A model generated the notes under the pieces. The model searched no databases. It had not been told where the DNA came from and was given only the letters and a program-made list of their open reading frames with translations. A stretch of DNA of 64,000 bases from contig NZ_BMRZ01000003.1 in assembly GCF_014648895.1 (NCBI RefSeq), positions 310,001-374,000 on the forward strand, in the 5' to 3' direction. The translations under genes were made by a program, and so were the position numbers. Shown piece after piece: positions 17,250 to 27,859 of this stretch (its first letter is position 1; each line of letters begins with the position of its first letter). The DNA is from Streptomyces tanashiensis (GTDB lineage: Bacteria > Actinomycetota > Actinomycetes > Streptomycetales > Streptomycetaceae).

Positions 17250-18149
17250 ATGGCGATGAGCGCACCCGAGGCGCGGACCGAACAGGACGTACGACGGCAC
17301 GAGCTCGCCGCCTTCCTGCGCAGCCGCCGCGAGCGCATCACCCCCGAGCAGGTCGGTCTGCCCCGGGGCCGGCGCCGCCGCACCCCCGGCCTGCGCCGGG
17401 AGGAGGTCGCGCACCTCTCCGCCGTCGGCGTCACCTGGTACACCTGGCTCGAACAGGCCCGCGACATCCAGGTCTCCCCACAGGTCCTGGACGCCCTCGC
17501 CGGAGCCCTGCTGCTCGACCCCACCGAACGCAGCCACCTCTTCGCCCTCGCCGGAGCCGCCGACCCGCACCCCGAGGCGACCTGCCCCGCCGTCACGCCC
17601 ACCCTGCGCCGCCTGCTCGACCAGCTGGAGCCCGTGCCCGCCGCGATCCAGAACAGCCGCTACGACTTCCTCGCCCACAACCGCACCTTCGGGCAGCTCT
17701 TCTGCGACCTGGACGCACTGCCCCGCGAGGACCGCAACTCCCTCTGGCTCGCCTTCACGAACGAGGACTTCCGGGCCTCGGTCACCGACCTGCCCGAGGT
17801 CACGCGCGTGCTCGCCGGGAAGCTCCGGGCCGCCATGGCCGAGCACCTGGCCGAACCCGCCTGGAAGGAGCTCGTACGGCGCCTCGAAGAGGCCTCGCCC
17901 GAGTTCCGGGAGATCTGGGCACGGCGCGAGGTGGTCGCCCCCGGCGGCCGCGTGAAGGTCATCCGCAACGCCCGTGTCGGGCTGCTCAGCTTCGAGCACA
18001 CCAACCTCTGGCTCGGCCCGAACGCCGGGACCCACCTCGTCACGTACGTCCCCGTCGACGACGCCACCCAGGCGGGCGTCGCCCGCCTCCTCGACCTGGT
18101 GGTCCGGGAGCGCGAGGCTCAGGCCGAGGGAGCCTTGGCCGTGGCCTGA
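17250..18149 (+). CDS. MmyB-like helix-turn-helix regulator
   Basis: About 299 residues. ATGs at 17241, 17250 and 17256 are in frame; GGAGG at 17235-17239 leaves only 1 nt before the first, so 17250 (10-nt spacing) is preferred. The XRE-type domain reads ELAAFLRSRRERITPEQVGL, RRRTPGLRREEVAHLSAVGV and TWYTWLEQARDIQVSPQVLD. The C-terminal MmyB ligand-binding PAS-like domain shows AAIQNSRYDFLAHNRTF and a closing TYVPVDDATQ. Such proteins often bind fatty-acid-like or other small ligands and control a neighbouring transporter or oxidoreductase. Its 3' end overlaps the convergent MFS gene by 31 nt. Confidence 0.9.
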   Translation: MAMSAPEARTEQDVRRHELAAFLRSRRERITPEQVGLPRGRRRRTPGLRREEVAHLSAVGVTWYTWLEQARDIQVSPQVLDALAGALLLDPTERSHLFALAGAADPHPEATCPAVTPTLRRLLDQLEPVPAAIQNSRYDFLAHNRTFGQLFCDLDALPREDRNSLWLAFTNEDFRASVTDLPEVTRVLAGKLRAAMAEHLAEPAWKELVRRLEEASPEFREIWARREVVAPGGRVKVIRNARVGLLSFEHTNLWLGPNAGTHLVTYVPVDDATQAGVARLLDLVVREREAQAEGALAVA

Positions 18150-19573
18150 GCCCCGCCCTCCCTGGCGCCCTCCAGGTCCTCCTCCGGCGCCAGGCACCGC
18201 GCCGTCCGCTCCGCCGTGCGCCGCGCCCACGCCCCGCTCGTCAGCGCCCCGACCACCAGGACCGCGAGCCCGCAGCCCGTGATGATCCAGTAGCCCGGAC
18301 GGGCCGCCGCCACGAACGCGTCCGCGTCCGGCACGGCCCCGACGCCCGCCGCCAGGACCGTGCCGATCACCGCGACGCCCAGCGTCTGACCGACCTGGCG
18401 GCTCGTGGAGGCCACCGCCGCGGCCACCCCGGCCTGGGCGCGGGGCATCCCGGAGACGGCGGTGTTGGTGATCGGGGCGTTCACCAGGCCGAAGCCGATG
18501 CCGAAGACCACGTACCCGGTGAGCAGCAGGGCGTCGTTCGTCTCGGCCGAGAAGGCCGCGAAGAGCAGCGGCCCCGCCGCCATCGCCGTCCCCGCGAGCA
18601 GCAGGGAGAGGCGAGGCCCGCGCGCCGCCGTGAGCCGGCCCGACAGCGGGGCGAAGACGAAGGTCATGCCGGCCATCGGCAGCATCCAGAGCCCGGCGGA
18701 CAGCGGCGAGAGCCCGCGCACGTCCTGGAGGTACAGGGTGTTCAGGAAGAGGAAGCCGCCGAGCGAGGCGAAGGCGCAGACCGCGATGACGGTGGCCCCG
18801 CTGAACGGCGCGCTGCGGAAGAACCTCAGGTCGATGAGGGGCTCGCGGCGCCTGGGCTCGTAGAGGAGGAGACCGACGAGCGCGAGGGCCGCGATCCCGG
18901 CGAAGAGCGGGTCGGTCTCGATGATCGAATACGTGAGCGAGGCGAGGAGCGCCGTCACCAGGAGCTGCCCGACCGGGTCCGGGCGCCGGGGCCGGGGCGC
19001 GCGGGACTCGGGGACGTACCGCAGGGTCAGGAGCAGGGCGACGAGGGCGACCGGCAGATTCACCCAGAAGATCGCCCGCCAGCCGACCGTCTGGACCAGC
19101 ACACCGCCGACCAGCGGCCCGGCGGCCATGGAGACGCCGACGACCCCGCCCCAGACCCCGATGGCACGCGCGCGTGCGGCCGGTTCCGTGAAGGTGTTGG
19201 TGATGATCGACATCGCGACCGGGTTCAGCATCGAGCCGCCCACGGCCTGGACCGCCCGGAAGGCGATCAGGGCCTCCAGGTTCGGCGCGAGGGAGCAGAG
19301 CAGCGAGCCCAGCGCGAAGACGGCCAGGCCGGTGACGAAGACCTTGCGGCGGCCGATCCGGTCGGCCGTGGAGCCCGCGAGCATCAGCAGGGAGGCGAGG
19401 ACCAGGGTGTAGGCGTCGATCGTCCACTGCATGCCGGCGACGGTGGCGCCGAGATCCTCGCGCATGGCGGGCAGGGCGACGTTCAGCGCGGTGTTGTCCA
19501 GGCTGACGATGAGCAGGCTCATGCAGCAGATCGCGAGGACGACGAGACGGCGGCTGCGTGTGAGCTCTGGCAT
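18119..19573 (-). CDS. MFS transporter, DHA2/14-TMS multidrug type
   Basis: 484 residues from the ATG at 19573, the natural start before MPELTRSRRLVVLAICC. Helix 1 has VSLDNTALNVALPAMREDL (DHA2 motif D), motif A is GSTADRIGRRKVFVTGLAV, and motif C lies in SMAAGPLVGGVLVQTVGWRA. About fourteen membrane segments. A TACGAT hexamer ends 6 nt before the ATG, so the message is probably leaderless. Its promoter faces that of dusB across 52 bp. The last 31 nt overlap the convergent MmyB regulator, giving antisense 3' ends. Substrate unknown. Confidence 0.9.
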   Translation of the reverse strand: MPELTRSRRLVVLAICCMSLLIVSLDNTALNVALPAMREDLGATVAGMQWTIDAYTLVLASLLMLAGSTADRIGRRKVFVTGLAVFALGSLLCSLAPNLEALIAFRAVQAVGGSMLNPVAMSIITNTFTEPAARARAIGVWGGVVGVSMAAGPLVGGVLVQTVGWRAIFWVNLPVALVALLLTLRYVPESRAPRPRRPDPVGQLLVTALLASLTYSIIETDPLFAGIAALALVGLLLYEPRRREPLIDLRFFRSAPFSGATVIAVCAFASLGGFLFLNTLYLQDVRGLSPLSAGLWMLPMAGMTFVFAPLSGRLTAARGPRLSLLLAGTAMAAGPLLFAAFSAETNDALLLTGYVVFGIGFGLVNAPITNTAVSGMPRAQAGVAAAVASTSRQVGQTLGVAVIGTVLAAGVGAVPDADAFVAAARPGYWIITGCGLAVLVVGALTSGAWARRTAERTARCLAPEEDLEGAREGGAQATAKAPSA

Positions 19574-19579
19574 GTGCGG

Positions 19580-19619
19580 ATCGTATGGCTGTCTAAGAAA
19601 CTCCGCAGTGCGGGACAAT
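19580..19619. promoter_or_regulatory. Divergent leaderless promoters of MFS gene and dusB
   Basis: TACGAT (read on the minus strand, 19580-19585) ends 6 nt before the MFS ATG. GACAAT (plus strand, 19614-19619) ends 6 nt before the dusB ATG. Neither start has a Shine-Dalgarno sequence. Confidence 0.55.
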
Positions 19620-19625
19620 GGCCGA

Positions 19626-20762
19626 ATGACCGCGTTCACCCCCCTCGCCATCGGGCCGCACATCGTGCAGCCGCCGGTGGTGCTCGCCCCGATGGCCGGC
19701 ATCACCAACGCCCCCTTCCGTACCCTCTGCCGTGAGTTCAGCGGCGGCAAGGGGCTGTTCGTGAGCGAGATGATCACGACGCGCGCCCTGGTCGAGCGCA
19801 ACGAGAAGACGATGCAGCTCATCCGCTTCGACGAGACGGAGAAGCCGCGCTCGATCCAGCTGTACGGCGTGGATCCCGTGACGGTCGGCAAGGCCGTGCG
19901 GATGATCGTCGACGAGGACCTCGCCGACCACATCGACCTGAACTTCGGCTGCCCGGTCCCGAAGGTGACCCGGAAGGGCGGCGGCTCGGCCCTGCCCTAC
20001 AAGCGGCCGCTGTTGCGGGCGATCCTCAACGAGGCCGTGGGCAACGCGGGCGACCTGCCCGTCACGATGAAGATGCGCAAGGGCATCGACGACGACCACA
20101 TCACCTACCTCGACGCGGGCCGGATCGCGGTCGAGGAGGGCGTGACCGCGATCGCCCTGCACGGGCGGACGGCGGCGCAGCACTACGGCGGCACGGCCGA
20201 CTGGGACGCCATCGCGCGGCTCAAGGAGCACGTGCCGGAGATCCCGGTGCTCGGCAACGGCGACATCTGGTCGGCCGACGACGCGCTGCGGATGATGCGG
20301 GAGACGGGCTGCGACGGCGTCGTCGTGGGCCGCGGCTGCCTGGGCCGCCCGTGGCTCTTCGGGGACCTGGTGGCGGGCTTCGAGGGCACCGGTGAGTACG
20401 CCCAGCCGGGTCTGCGCGTGGTCGCGGACGCGATGGTGCGGCACGCGCGGCTGCTCGGCGAGTGGCTGGGCGACGAGGCACGCGGTGTCATCGACTTCCG
20501 CAAGCATGTGGCCTGGTACCTGAAGGGCTTCGCGGTCGGCTCCGAGATGCGCAAGAAGCTGGCCATCACCTCTTCCCTGGACGAGTTGCGCGCTCAGTTG
20601 AGCGAGCTCGACCTGGACCAGCCGTGGCCGGTGGGTGCGGACGGCCCTCGGGGCCGTACGTCCGGAAACAACCGAGTTGTCCTGCCGGACGGCTGGTTGA
20701 AGGACCCCTACGACTGCTCCGGCGTGAGCGAGGACGCCGAGCTGGACACGTCCGGCGGCTGA
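19626..20762 (+). CDS. dusB: tRNA-dihydrouridine synthase, DusB type
   Basis: 378 residues. A flavin enzyme that reduces specific D-loop uridines of tRNA with NADPH. The TIM barrel begins PPVVLAPMAGITNAPFRTLC. The catalytic Cys is in HIDLNFGCPVPKVTRKGGGS. LPVTMKMRKGIDDDHITYLD, IALHGRTAAQHYGGTADWDA and CDGVVVGRGCLGRPWLF bind FMN and phosphate. The C-terminal helical domain contains HVAWYLKGF and LDELRAQLSELD. The start is fixed by the GACAAT hexamer 6 nt upstream and the natural N-terminus. A terminator follows 88 nt after the stop. Confidence 0.95.
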   Translation: MTAFTPLAIGPHIVQPPVVLAPMAGITNAPFRTLCREFSGGKGLFVSEMITTRALVERNEKTMQLIRFDETEKPRSIQLYGVDPVTVGKAVRMIVDEDLADHIDLNFGCPVPKVTRKGGGSALPYKRPLLRAILNEAVGNAGDLPVTMKMRKGIDDDHITYLDAGRIAVEEGVTAIALHGRTAAQHYGGTADWDAIARLKEHVPEIPVLGNGDIWSADDALRMMRETGCDGVVVGRGCLGRPWLFGDLVAGFEGTGEYAQPGLRVVADAMVRHARLLGEWLGDEARGVIDFRKHVAWYLKGFAVGSEMRKKLAITSSLDELRAQLSELDLDQPWPVGADGPRGRTSGNNRVVLPDGWLKDPYDCSGVSEDAELDTSGG

Positions 20763-21118
20763 GATCCGGCCCTTCTGGGGGAGTGATCCTCGCCACCCTT
20801 GAGGGGGGTGGTGCTCAGATGAGCAGGTTACGGGTAGCTGCACAGCCTGAAGGGGTGGCACTGAGTGCCACCCCTTTTGTGTTCAAGGCTTGAACGCAAG
20901 TGCTCGATTGGGCGCTCATCTGAGCGACTAACCGCTGGATTGGGTCAACTGGCCTTCGGGGCGTGAAACCGGAATCTTCGGCTCGGTAACTTTCGAAGTG
21001 CTGGCGGACGGGTGGTTAAGACCGTGTGACCGGTAGGCGTACCTCCCCAGAAGCCTTCGATCTGGGTATGTTCCTCGCCGTCAGGGCAGCCAACCGAGTC
21101 ATCGAGGAGTCGGGACCC
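20763..21118. other. Gene-free region between dusB and ppdK rich in small palindromes
   Basis: No credible gene. It holds GCTCAGATGAGC (20813-20824), the dusB terminator (20850-20880), the perfect palindrome GTTCAAG-G-CTTGAAC (20881-20895), and GCTCATCTGAGC (20914-20925), the centre-inverted form of the first. The rest, from 20940 to 21118, must contain the ppdK promoter and leader; a GAGGAG ribosome site lies 9 nt before the GTG. Confidence 0.6.
20850..20880 (+). terminator. Rho-independent terminator of dusB
   Basis: AAGGGGTGGC pairs with GCCACCCCTT around a 7-nt loop, followed by TTTTGTGTT. Confidence 0.9.
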
Positions 21119-23830
<2,712 letters not shown>

Positions 23831-23833
23831 GTC

Positions 23834-23925
23834 CTGCTGAACCGGGGGTCAGGAGCGGCGGTCGGGCCCTCCTGAACCCCGGTTCAGCAGTGGGGGCCGG
23901 ATCCTCCTGAACCCCCGTTCAGCAG
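23834..23925. repeat. Three 22-bp repeats at exact 35-bp period; terminator-like hairpin behind ppdK
   Basis: Units at 23834-23855 (inverted), 23869-23890 and 23904-23925, with 13-bp unrelated spacers. They are 20-21 of 22 identical after orientation and each has the palindromic core CTGAAC...GTTCAG. Units 1 and 2 can pair into a 22-bp stem with one mismatch and a 13-nt loop just behind the ppdK stop; unit 3 can replace unit 2 in that pairing. Confidence 0.75.
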
Positions 23926-24002
23926 CGAATACAGCCACCGGGGCCGCCGCCGGTCACCCCACCACCCTCACCGACGGGCGGCGGCTCCGGATTCACAAAA
24001 GA

Positions 24003-24042
24003 GACGGGACGGACACCTTTGTGCGGAGGTGTCCGTCCCGTC
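24003..24042. terminator. Second terminator hairpin downstream of ppdK
   Basis: A perfect 16-bp stem, GACGGGACGGACACCT and its complement, with an 8-nt loop (TTGTGCGG). No T-tract follows, which is common for actinobacterial terminators. Confidence 0.85.
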
Positions 24043-24431
24043 GCATATTCTCCGGGTGCTTGCCTTGCACGTGTGAGTTCATGTTCAATTACGGCCGATT
24101 GAATTATTGGCTATTGAACTTTTACGTTTCCGTGTCGCAAAGAACGGGGCGGGCGCGACCCCCGGATCCCCACCCGGAGGCCGCGCCCTTTACCGATGCC
24201 GGGCAGGTGAGCCGCAACCTCGCCGACCGCCGCCGGACGGGCAAAGCCCCCCACGGTCTTCACCACGTCACCTCGGTCCTGAAGGTTTCCTGCCCGACCC
24301 GTACAGCTTTTCGGTTCCGCCCCGATTGCCGCGATGCCTTTCAACTGTGGCTGAAACACCCTGGTAACGTGCAGTGATGCTGTGCATACTCGTCGTCGGG
24401 GGTGGTTGCGAGTGCACAGGTGGGGACCTTC
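24043..24431. other. Gene-free region with an AT-rich promoter-like island
   Basis: About 390 bp without a convincing gene. 24080-24130 is strikingly AT-rich for this genome and contains TTCAAT (24084), ATTGAA (24098) and ATTGAA (24113), the first two as an inverted repeat around ACGGCCG-like sequence. This could be a promoter or operator for the winged-helix gene at 24432. An open frame through the remainder lacks a start with a ribosome site and has poor codon bias. Confidence 0.5.
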
Positions 24432-25466
24432 ATGCTGCGGATTCATTTCACCGGAAACGACTTGGCGGGGGTGCGGACGGCCGCCCGGCCGGACGTTCTG
24501 TGGGAAACGATTCTGAGCTTTCACCGTTTAAGGGACCGGCGCGGCCCCGTCGTCTACGGAGAATGGCGCGCGGACGCCCGGATGCGGCTCGGCGGTGAGA
24601 CCCGTCTCCTCGCCGCGCTCGTTCCCAGCCGCGGCTATTTTCCCGACTTCCTGACGCCCGCGGAGGGCGTCCACGGGCTCGACGAAGGACTCCAGGCCAT
24701 CCGTGCCACCGAGCACGGACGGCTGCGCGGAGAACTCTCGCTGCTCGCCGCCGACCGCTCCGGCGGCCGGACGGTGCCGCACTCGCTGCGTGCCCTCGCC
24801 GACGGCGGCGCGGAGCCCTTCGACCGGCTCACGGGGGCGCTGCGGAGCTACCACAGGGCCGCCGTCGAGCCGTACTGGCCGCACATCCGGGCCCGCGTCG
24901 AGGCCGACCGGGCCCGCCGCGGCCGGGCCCTCCTGGACGGCGGAGCCGAGGAGCTGCTCGCCTCGCTGCCGCCGATGCTGCGCTGGCGCGCGCCCGTCCT
25001 GGAGGCGGACTACCCGGTCGACCGGGACGTCCATCTCGACGGGCGGGGGCTGCTGCTCCAGCCCTCGTTCTTCTGCCGGGGGACCCCGGTGGTGCTGCGC
25101 GATCCCGCGCTGCCGCCGGTCCTCGTCTACCCCGTCACGCACGGCGAGACGCCGACCGTCCGCGCGCCGGGCGGCTCCTCGCTGGCCAAGCTGGTCGGCC
25201 AGACCCGCTCGGCCGTCCTGCACGCCATCGGGGACGGCGGGACGACCAGCGAGCTGGCCCGCAGGGCCGGGGTGTCGCTGGCCTCGGCCAGCCAGCACGC
25301 GGGCGTGCTGCGCGAGGCCGGGCTCATCGCGACCCTCCGCCACGGCAACGCGGTCCTGCACACCCTGACGCCGTTGGGCGCCGCCCTGCTCGGCGGCGCC
25401 CAACGGACGGTGGACCTGCGGTGCTACACGGGGAACTACGCGCGGAACGGGCCGGTCACCTCGTAG
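24432..25466 (+). CDS. Winged-helix (ArsR-like) transcriptional regulator
   Basis: 344 residues from the ATG at 24432 (MLRIHFTGNDLAGVRTAARP), preceded by GGTGGGGAC. The C-terminal quarter is an ArsR-type winged helix: RSAVLHAIGDGGTTSELARR, AGVSLASASQHAGVLREAGL and IATLRHGNAVLHTLTPLGAA. The first ~250 residues form a domain common to long streptomycete ArsR-like proteins, with a conserved DLxxVR N-terminus; its ligand is unknown. No metal-binding ELCVCDL motif is present, so metal sensing is unlikely. It overlaps the convergent PhoX-family gene by 31 nt at the 3' end. Confidence 0.85.
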   Translation: MLRIHFTGNDLAGVRTAARPDVLWETILSFHRLRDRRGPVVYGEWRADARMRLGGETRLLAALVPSRGYFPDFLTPAEGVHGLDEGLQAIRATEHGRLRGELSLLAADRSGGRTVPHSLRALADGGAEPFDRLTGALRSYHRAAVEPYWPHIRARVEADRARRGRALLDGGAEELLASLPPMLRWRAPVLEADYPVDRDVHLDGRGLLLQPSFFCRGTPVVLRDPALPPVLVYPVTHGETPTVRAPGGSSLAKLVGQTRSAVLHAIGDGGTTSELARRAGVSLASASQHAGVLREAGLIATLRHGNAVLHTLTPLGAALLGGAQRTVDLRCYTGNYARNGPVTS

Positions 25467-26593
25467 GTGATGCCGCCCGAGGAGCTGCCGCTCGTGCCGC
25501 GCTGGCTGGAGAAGTACAGGCGCGTGCCGTCGGGGGAGAAGGCCGGTCCGGTGATCTCGGAGCCGGACTGGCCGGTGATCCGCAGGAACGGCGCGACGAT
25601 GTCGTCCGGCGTGATGACGCAGATCTCCATGTTGCCGCCGTCCTCGGCGACGAACAGGTCGCCGGAGGACGTGCCGGTGATGTTGTCGACGCCGGTCAGC
25701 GGGGCGCCGCCGCCGGAGACCAGCGAGTCGTCGTAGGCCAGCTCGTACGTGCCGGCGGCGAGGTCGACCTGCCAGACCCGGTTGTCGCCCTTGGTGGTGA
25801 ACCAGACGGTGTCGTTCGCGTAGTAGCAGCCCTCGCCGCCGTTGAAGCGCTTGGCGCCGGAGACCTGGTTGCGGGTGGTGGTGGGCGAGCCGTCCGGGTC
25901 CGGCACGTTCTGCCAGGTGAAGGTGCCGGAGGTGGCGGTGCCGGCCTTGAAGACCTGGAGGGTGCCGGAGGAGAGGTTGCCCCAGGTGGTGGGGAGGAAG
26001 CGGTAGAAGCAGCCGTCCGTCTCGTCCTCGGTCAGGTAGATCGCCTGGCGCACCGGGTCGGCGGCGGCGGCCTCGTGCTTGAACCTGCCCATCGCGTCCC
26101 GGCGGGTGGCGGTGCCGCCCCACGGGTTCGTCTCGTAGACGTAGCCGAGGGACACCTCCTCGCAGGACAGCCAGGTGTTCCACGGGGTCTTGCCGCCGGC
26201 GCAGTTCTGGCGGGTGCCGGAGAGGATGCGGTACGCGTCGGTGACGGTGCCCGAGGAGTTGAACTTCACCGCGCTCGCGCCGCCGCTCGGGTTGATCTCC
26301 GAGTTCGAGACATAGATCCAGCCGGTGCCGTCGGCGAAGCAGGCGCCGCCGTCGGGGGCGTTGTGCCAGGCGTACGAGGTGCCGGTCACGGTCTGCCCGG
26401 ACCGGGCGATCACCCGGCTGGTGAACCCGGCCGGCAGCTGGATGCCGTTCGCGTCCGCCGCGCCGAGCGCCCCGTAGGGGCCGGCGCCGGGCTGGGCGGG
26501 GGCGGCGACGGCCGCGCTCTGCCACAGGCTGCCGCCGAAGGCGGCGGCCGAGGTGCCGATGACCGCTCCACGCAGGAAACTGCGTCGCTCCAC
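25436..26593 (-). CDS. PhoX/DUF839-family secreted phosphatase-like protein
   Basis: 385 residues. A Tat-type signal is at the N-terminus: MERRSFLRGAVIGTSAAAFG followed by an Ala-rich stretch, so export in folded form is likely. The mature part has PhoX-family features: GLxxPAGFTSRVIARSGQTV, AWHNAPDGGACFADGTGWIY, NTWLSCEEV, EDETDGCFYRFLP, GGEGCYYANDTVWFTTKGDN and a closing GPAFSPDGTRLYFSSQRG. PhoX is a calcium- and iron-dependent alkaline phosphatase, but DUF839 members vary and the activity is inferred. Upstream lies an 11-bp-phased GTTGAC/GTCAAC repeat, loosely like a PHO box. Confidence 0.85.
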   Translation of the reverse strand: MERRSFLRGAVIGTSAAAFGGSLWQSAAVAAPAQPGAGPYGALGAADANGIQLPAGFTSRVIARSGQTVTGTSYAWHNAPDGGACFADGTGWIYVSNSEINPSGGASAVKFNSSGTVTDAYRILSGTRQNCAGGKTPWNTWLSCEEVSLGYVYETNPWGGTATRRDAMGRFKHEAAAADPVRQAIYLTEDETDGCFYRFLPTTWGNLSSGTLQVFKAGTATSGTFTWQNVPDPDGSPTTTRNQVSGAKRFNGGEGCYYANDTVWFTTKGDNRVWQVDLAAGTYELAYDDSLVSGGGAPLTGVDNITGTSSGDLFVAEDGGNMEICVITPDDIVAPFLRITGQSGSEITGPAFSPDGTRLYFSSQRGTSGSSSGGITYEVTGPFRA

Positions 26594-26678
26594 GTCTCAC
26601 TCCTGAGAAGGGTGGTGAACCGCCCCGCCACACCGGTCGGCGACGGGGTCGCGCGCTTCCGGAACCTAGGAGTACGGA

Positions 26679-26695
26679 GTTGACTGTGCGTCAAC
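26679..26695. promoter_or_regulatory. GTTGAC/GTCAAC inverted repeat upstream of the PhoX-family gene
   Basis: Perfect 6-bp arms with a 5-bp spacer, 86-102 bp before the start. Read on the gene strand, the units are 11 bp apart, the spacing of PHO-box units, but the sequence departs from the GTTCACC core. Confidence 0.35.
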
Positions 26696-26720
26696 GAGCG
26701 GTTACGGGGAAACGGCGAGC

Positions 26721-26860
26721 GCCGGGCCCTTCGGCACGGGCCGGGTGTCGGTGGCGCGGGGCCGGGCGCTTCGGCGCGGGCCCGGGCGCTTCGGCACGGG
26801 GGCGAGGCCTTCGGCGCGGGGCCGTGGGCTTCCGGATGAGGCGGGGACCTTCGGCACTGG
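26721..26860. repeat. Seven-unit minisatellite with exact 20-bp period
   Basis: The core CTTCGGCRCGGG recurs every 20 bp with core starts near 26729, 26749 (degenerate), 26769, 26789, 26809, 26829 (degenerate) and 26849. It lies between the divergent PhoX-family and truncated-haemoglobin genes, directly in the promoter region of the latter. No coding potential is convincing. Confidence 0.85.
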
Positions 26861-26892
26861 GGGAGCGGGGCGCGGGAGGGCAGACTGGGGGC

Positions 26893-27342
26893 ATGCGTGC
26901 CACCCGGGACATCGGCGACCGTCACGACCTCGACGTGTTGCTGCGGCGCTTCTACGGTGCCGCCTTCGGCGACCCCCTGATCGGGCCCTTCTTCACCGAG
27001 ATCGCCGGGACCGACCTGGAGGTCCACCTGCCGCGCATCGCCGACTTCTGGGAGCGCGCCCTCTTCCGCACCGCCGCGTACGGGCGGGACGCCTTCGCCC
27101 CGCACGCCGCCCTCCACGACGCCCGGCCGCTCACCGCCGCCCACTTCGGGCGCTGGGTGCAGCTCTGGCACGCGAGCGTCGACGGGCTCCACCAGGGGCC
27201 CCGGGCCGAGCGGGCCAAGGAGCAGGGGGAGCGGATCGCGCTCGCCCTGCTGCGCCGGCTCGCCGGGCCCGGGGCGGCCACCGGAGGCACGGGCGGCGGG
27301 TTCGTCCCGCTGGCGGCCCTCGAACTGCGTTCCGTGGCCTGA
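26893..27342 (+). CDS. Truncated haemoglobin, group III
   Basis: 149 residues. The globin core reads LLRRFYGAAFGDPLIGPFFT, LPRIADFWERALFRTAAYGR, and the proximal-His region LTAAHFGRWVQLWHASVDGL. The C-terminal 25 residues (PGAATGGTGGGFVPLAAL) are a Gly-rich extension beyond the usual globin length. Group III globins bind oxygen and nitric oxide and are linked to redox or nitrosative stress; an actual role here is inferred. CAGACT ends 6 nt before the ATG, consistent with leaderless transcription. The upstream region is the 20-bp minisatellite. Confidence 0.85.
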   Translation: MRATRDIGDRHDLDVLLRRFYGAAFGDPLIGPFFTEIAGTDLEVHLPRIADFWERALFRTAAYGRDAFAPHAALHDARPLTAAHFGRWVQLWHASVDGLHQGPRAERAKEQGERIALALLRRLAGPGAATGGTGGGFVPLAALELRSVA

Positions 27343-27431
27343 GCCAAAAGAATCCTCGGGAGAGCGATGAGTTCCGAGGGGCGGGCCCGTCTTACCTCTC
27401 GACAGCACCGCACGAGAGAGACGAGAGCGCC

Positions 27432-27848
27432 ATGGCCCCGCAGATGATCTTCGTGAACCTGCCCGTCAAGGACGTCGACGCCGCGAAGGCCTTCTTCGAG
27501 AAGCTCGGCTTCTCGTCGAACCCGCACTTCAGCGACGAGACCACCGCCTGTGTGGTCATCAGCGACACGATCTTCGCGATGCTCCTCGAAGAGCCCAAGT
27601 TCAAGTCCTTCATGGCGCCCGGCAAGGAGATCTCCGACGCGACCAAGTCCACGGAGGTCCTGGTCACGCTCAGCGCCGAGAGCCGGGAGGAGTGCGACCG
27701 GCTCGCCGACGCCGCCCTCGCCGCCGGTGGCACCGCGGCGAAGGAGCCGCTGGAGATGGGCACCTCCATGTACGGCCGCTCCTTCGCCGACCTGGACGGC
27801 CACCACTGGGAGGTCTTCTGGATGAACCCGGCGGCCGTCCAGGGCTGA
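27432..27848 (+). CDS. VOC-family (glyoxalase/bleomycin-resistance-like) protein
   Basis: 138 residues. Two beta-alpha-beta-beta-beta modules are visible: MIFVNLPVKDVDAAKAFFEK with LGF...NPHFSDETTACVV, then EVLVTLSAESREECDRLADA with the hallmark ending FADLDGHHWEVFWMNP. The His/Glu metal ligands of glyoxalases are only partly recognisable, so catalysis is uncertain; many such proteins are uncharacterised. Preceded by an A/G-rich stretch (GAGAGAGACGAGAG) serving as ribosome site, 89 nt after the haemoglobin stop. Confidence 0.88.
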   Translation: MAPQMIFVNLPVKDVDAAKAFFEKLGFSSNPHFSDETTACVVISDTIFAMLLEEPKFKSFMAPGKEISDATKSTEVLVTLSAESREECDRLADAALAAGGTAAKEPLEMGTSMYGRSFADLDGHHWEVFWMNPAAVQG

Positions 27849-27859
27849 GACCCGCGCGA

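Noticed and set aside
23834..23925. Possible mini CRISPR array (three repeats, regular spacing)
   Set aside because: Spacers are only 13 bp, one unit is inverted, only three units exist, and no cas gene is in the window. A terminator or palindromic repeat array explains it better.
24021..24377. Open frame in the ppdK downstream spacer
   Set aside because: It starts inside a terminator hairpin, lacks a ribosome site, and its codons lack the strong third-position GC of neighbouring genes.
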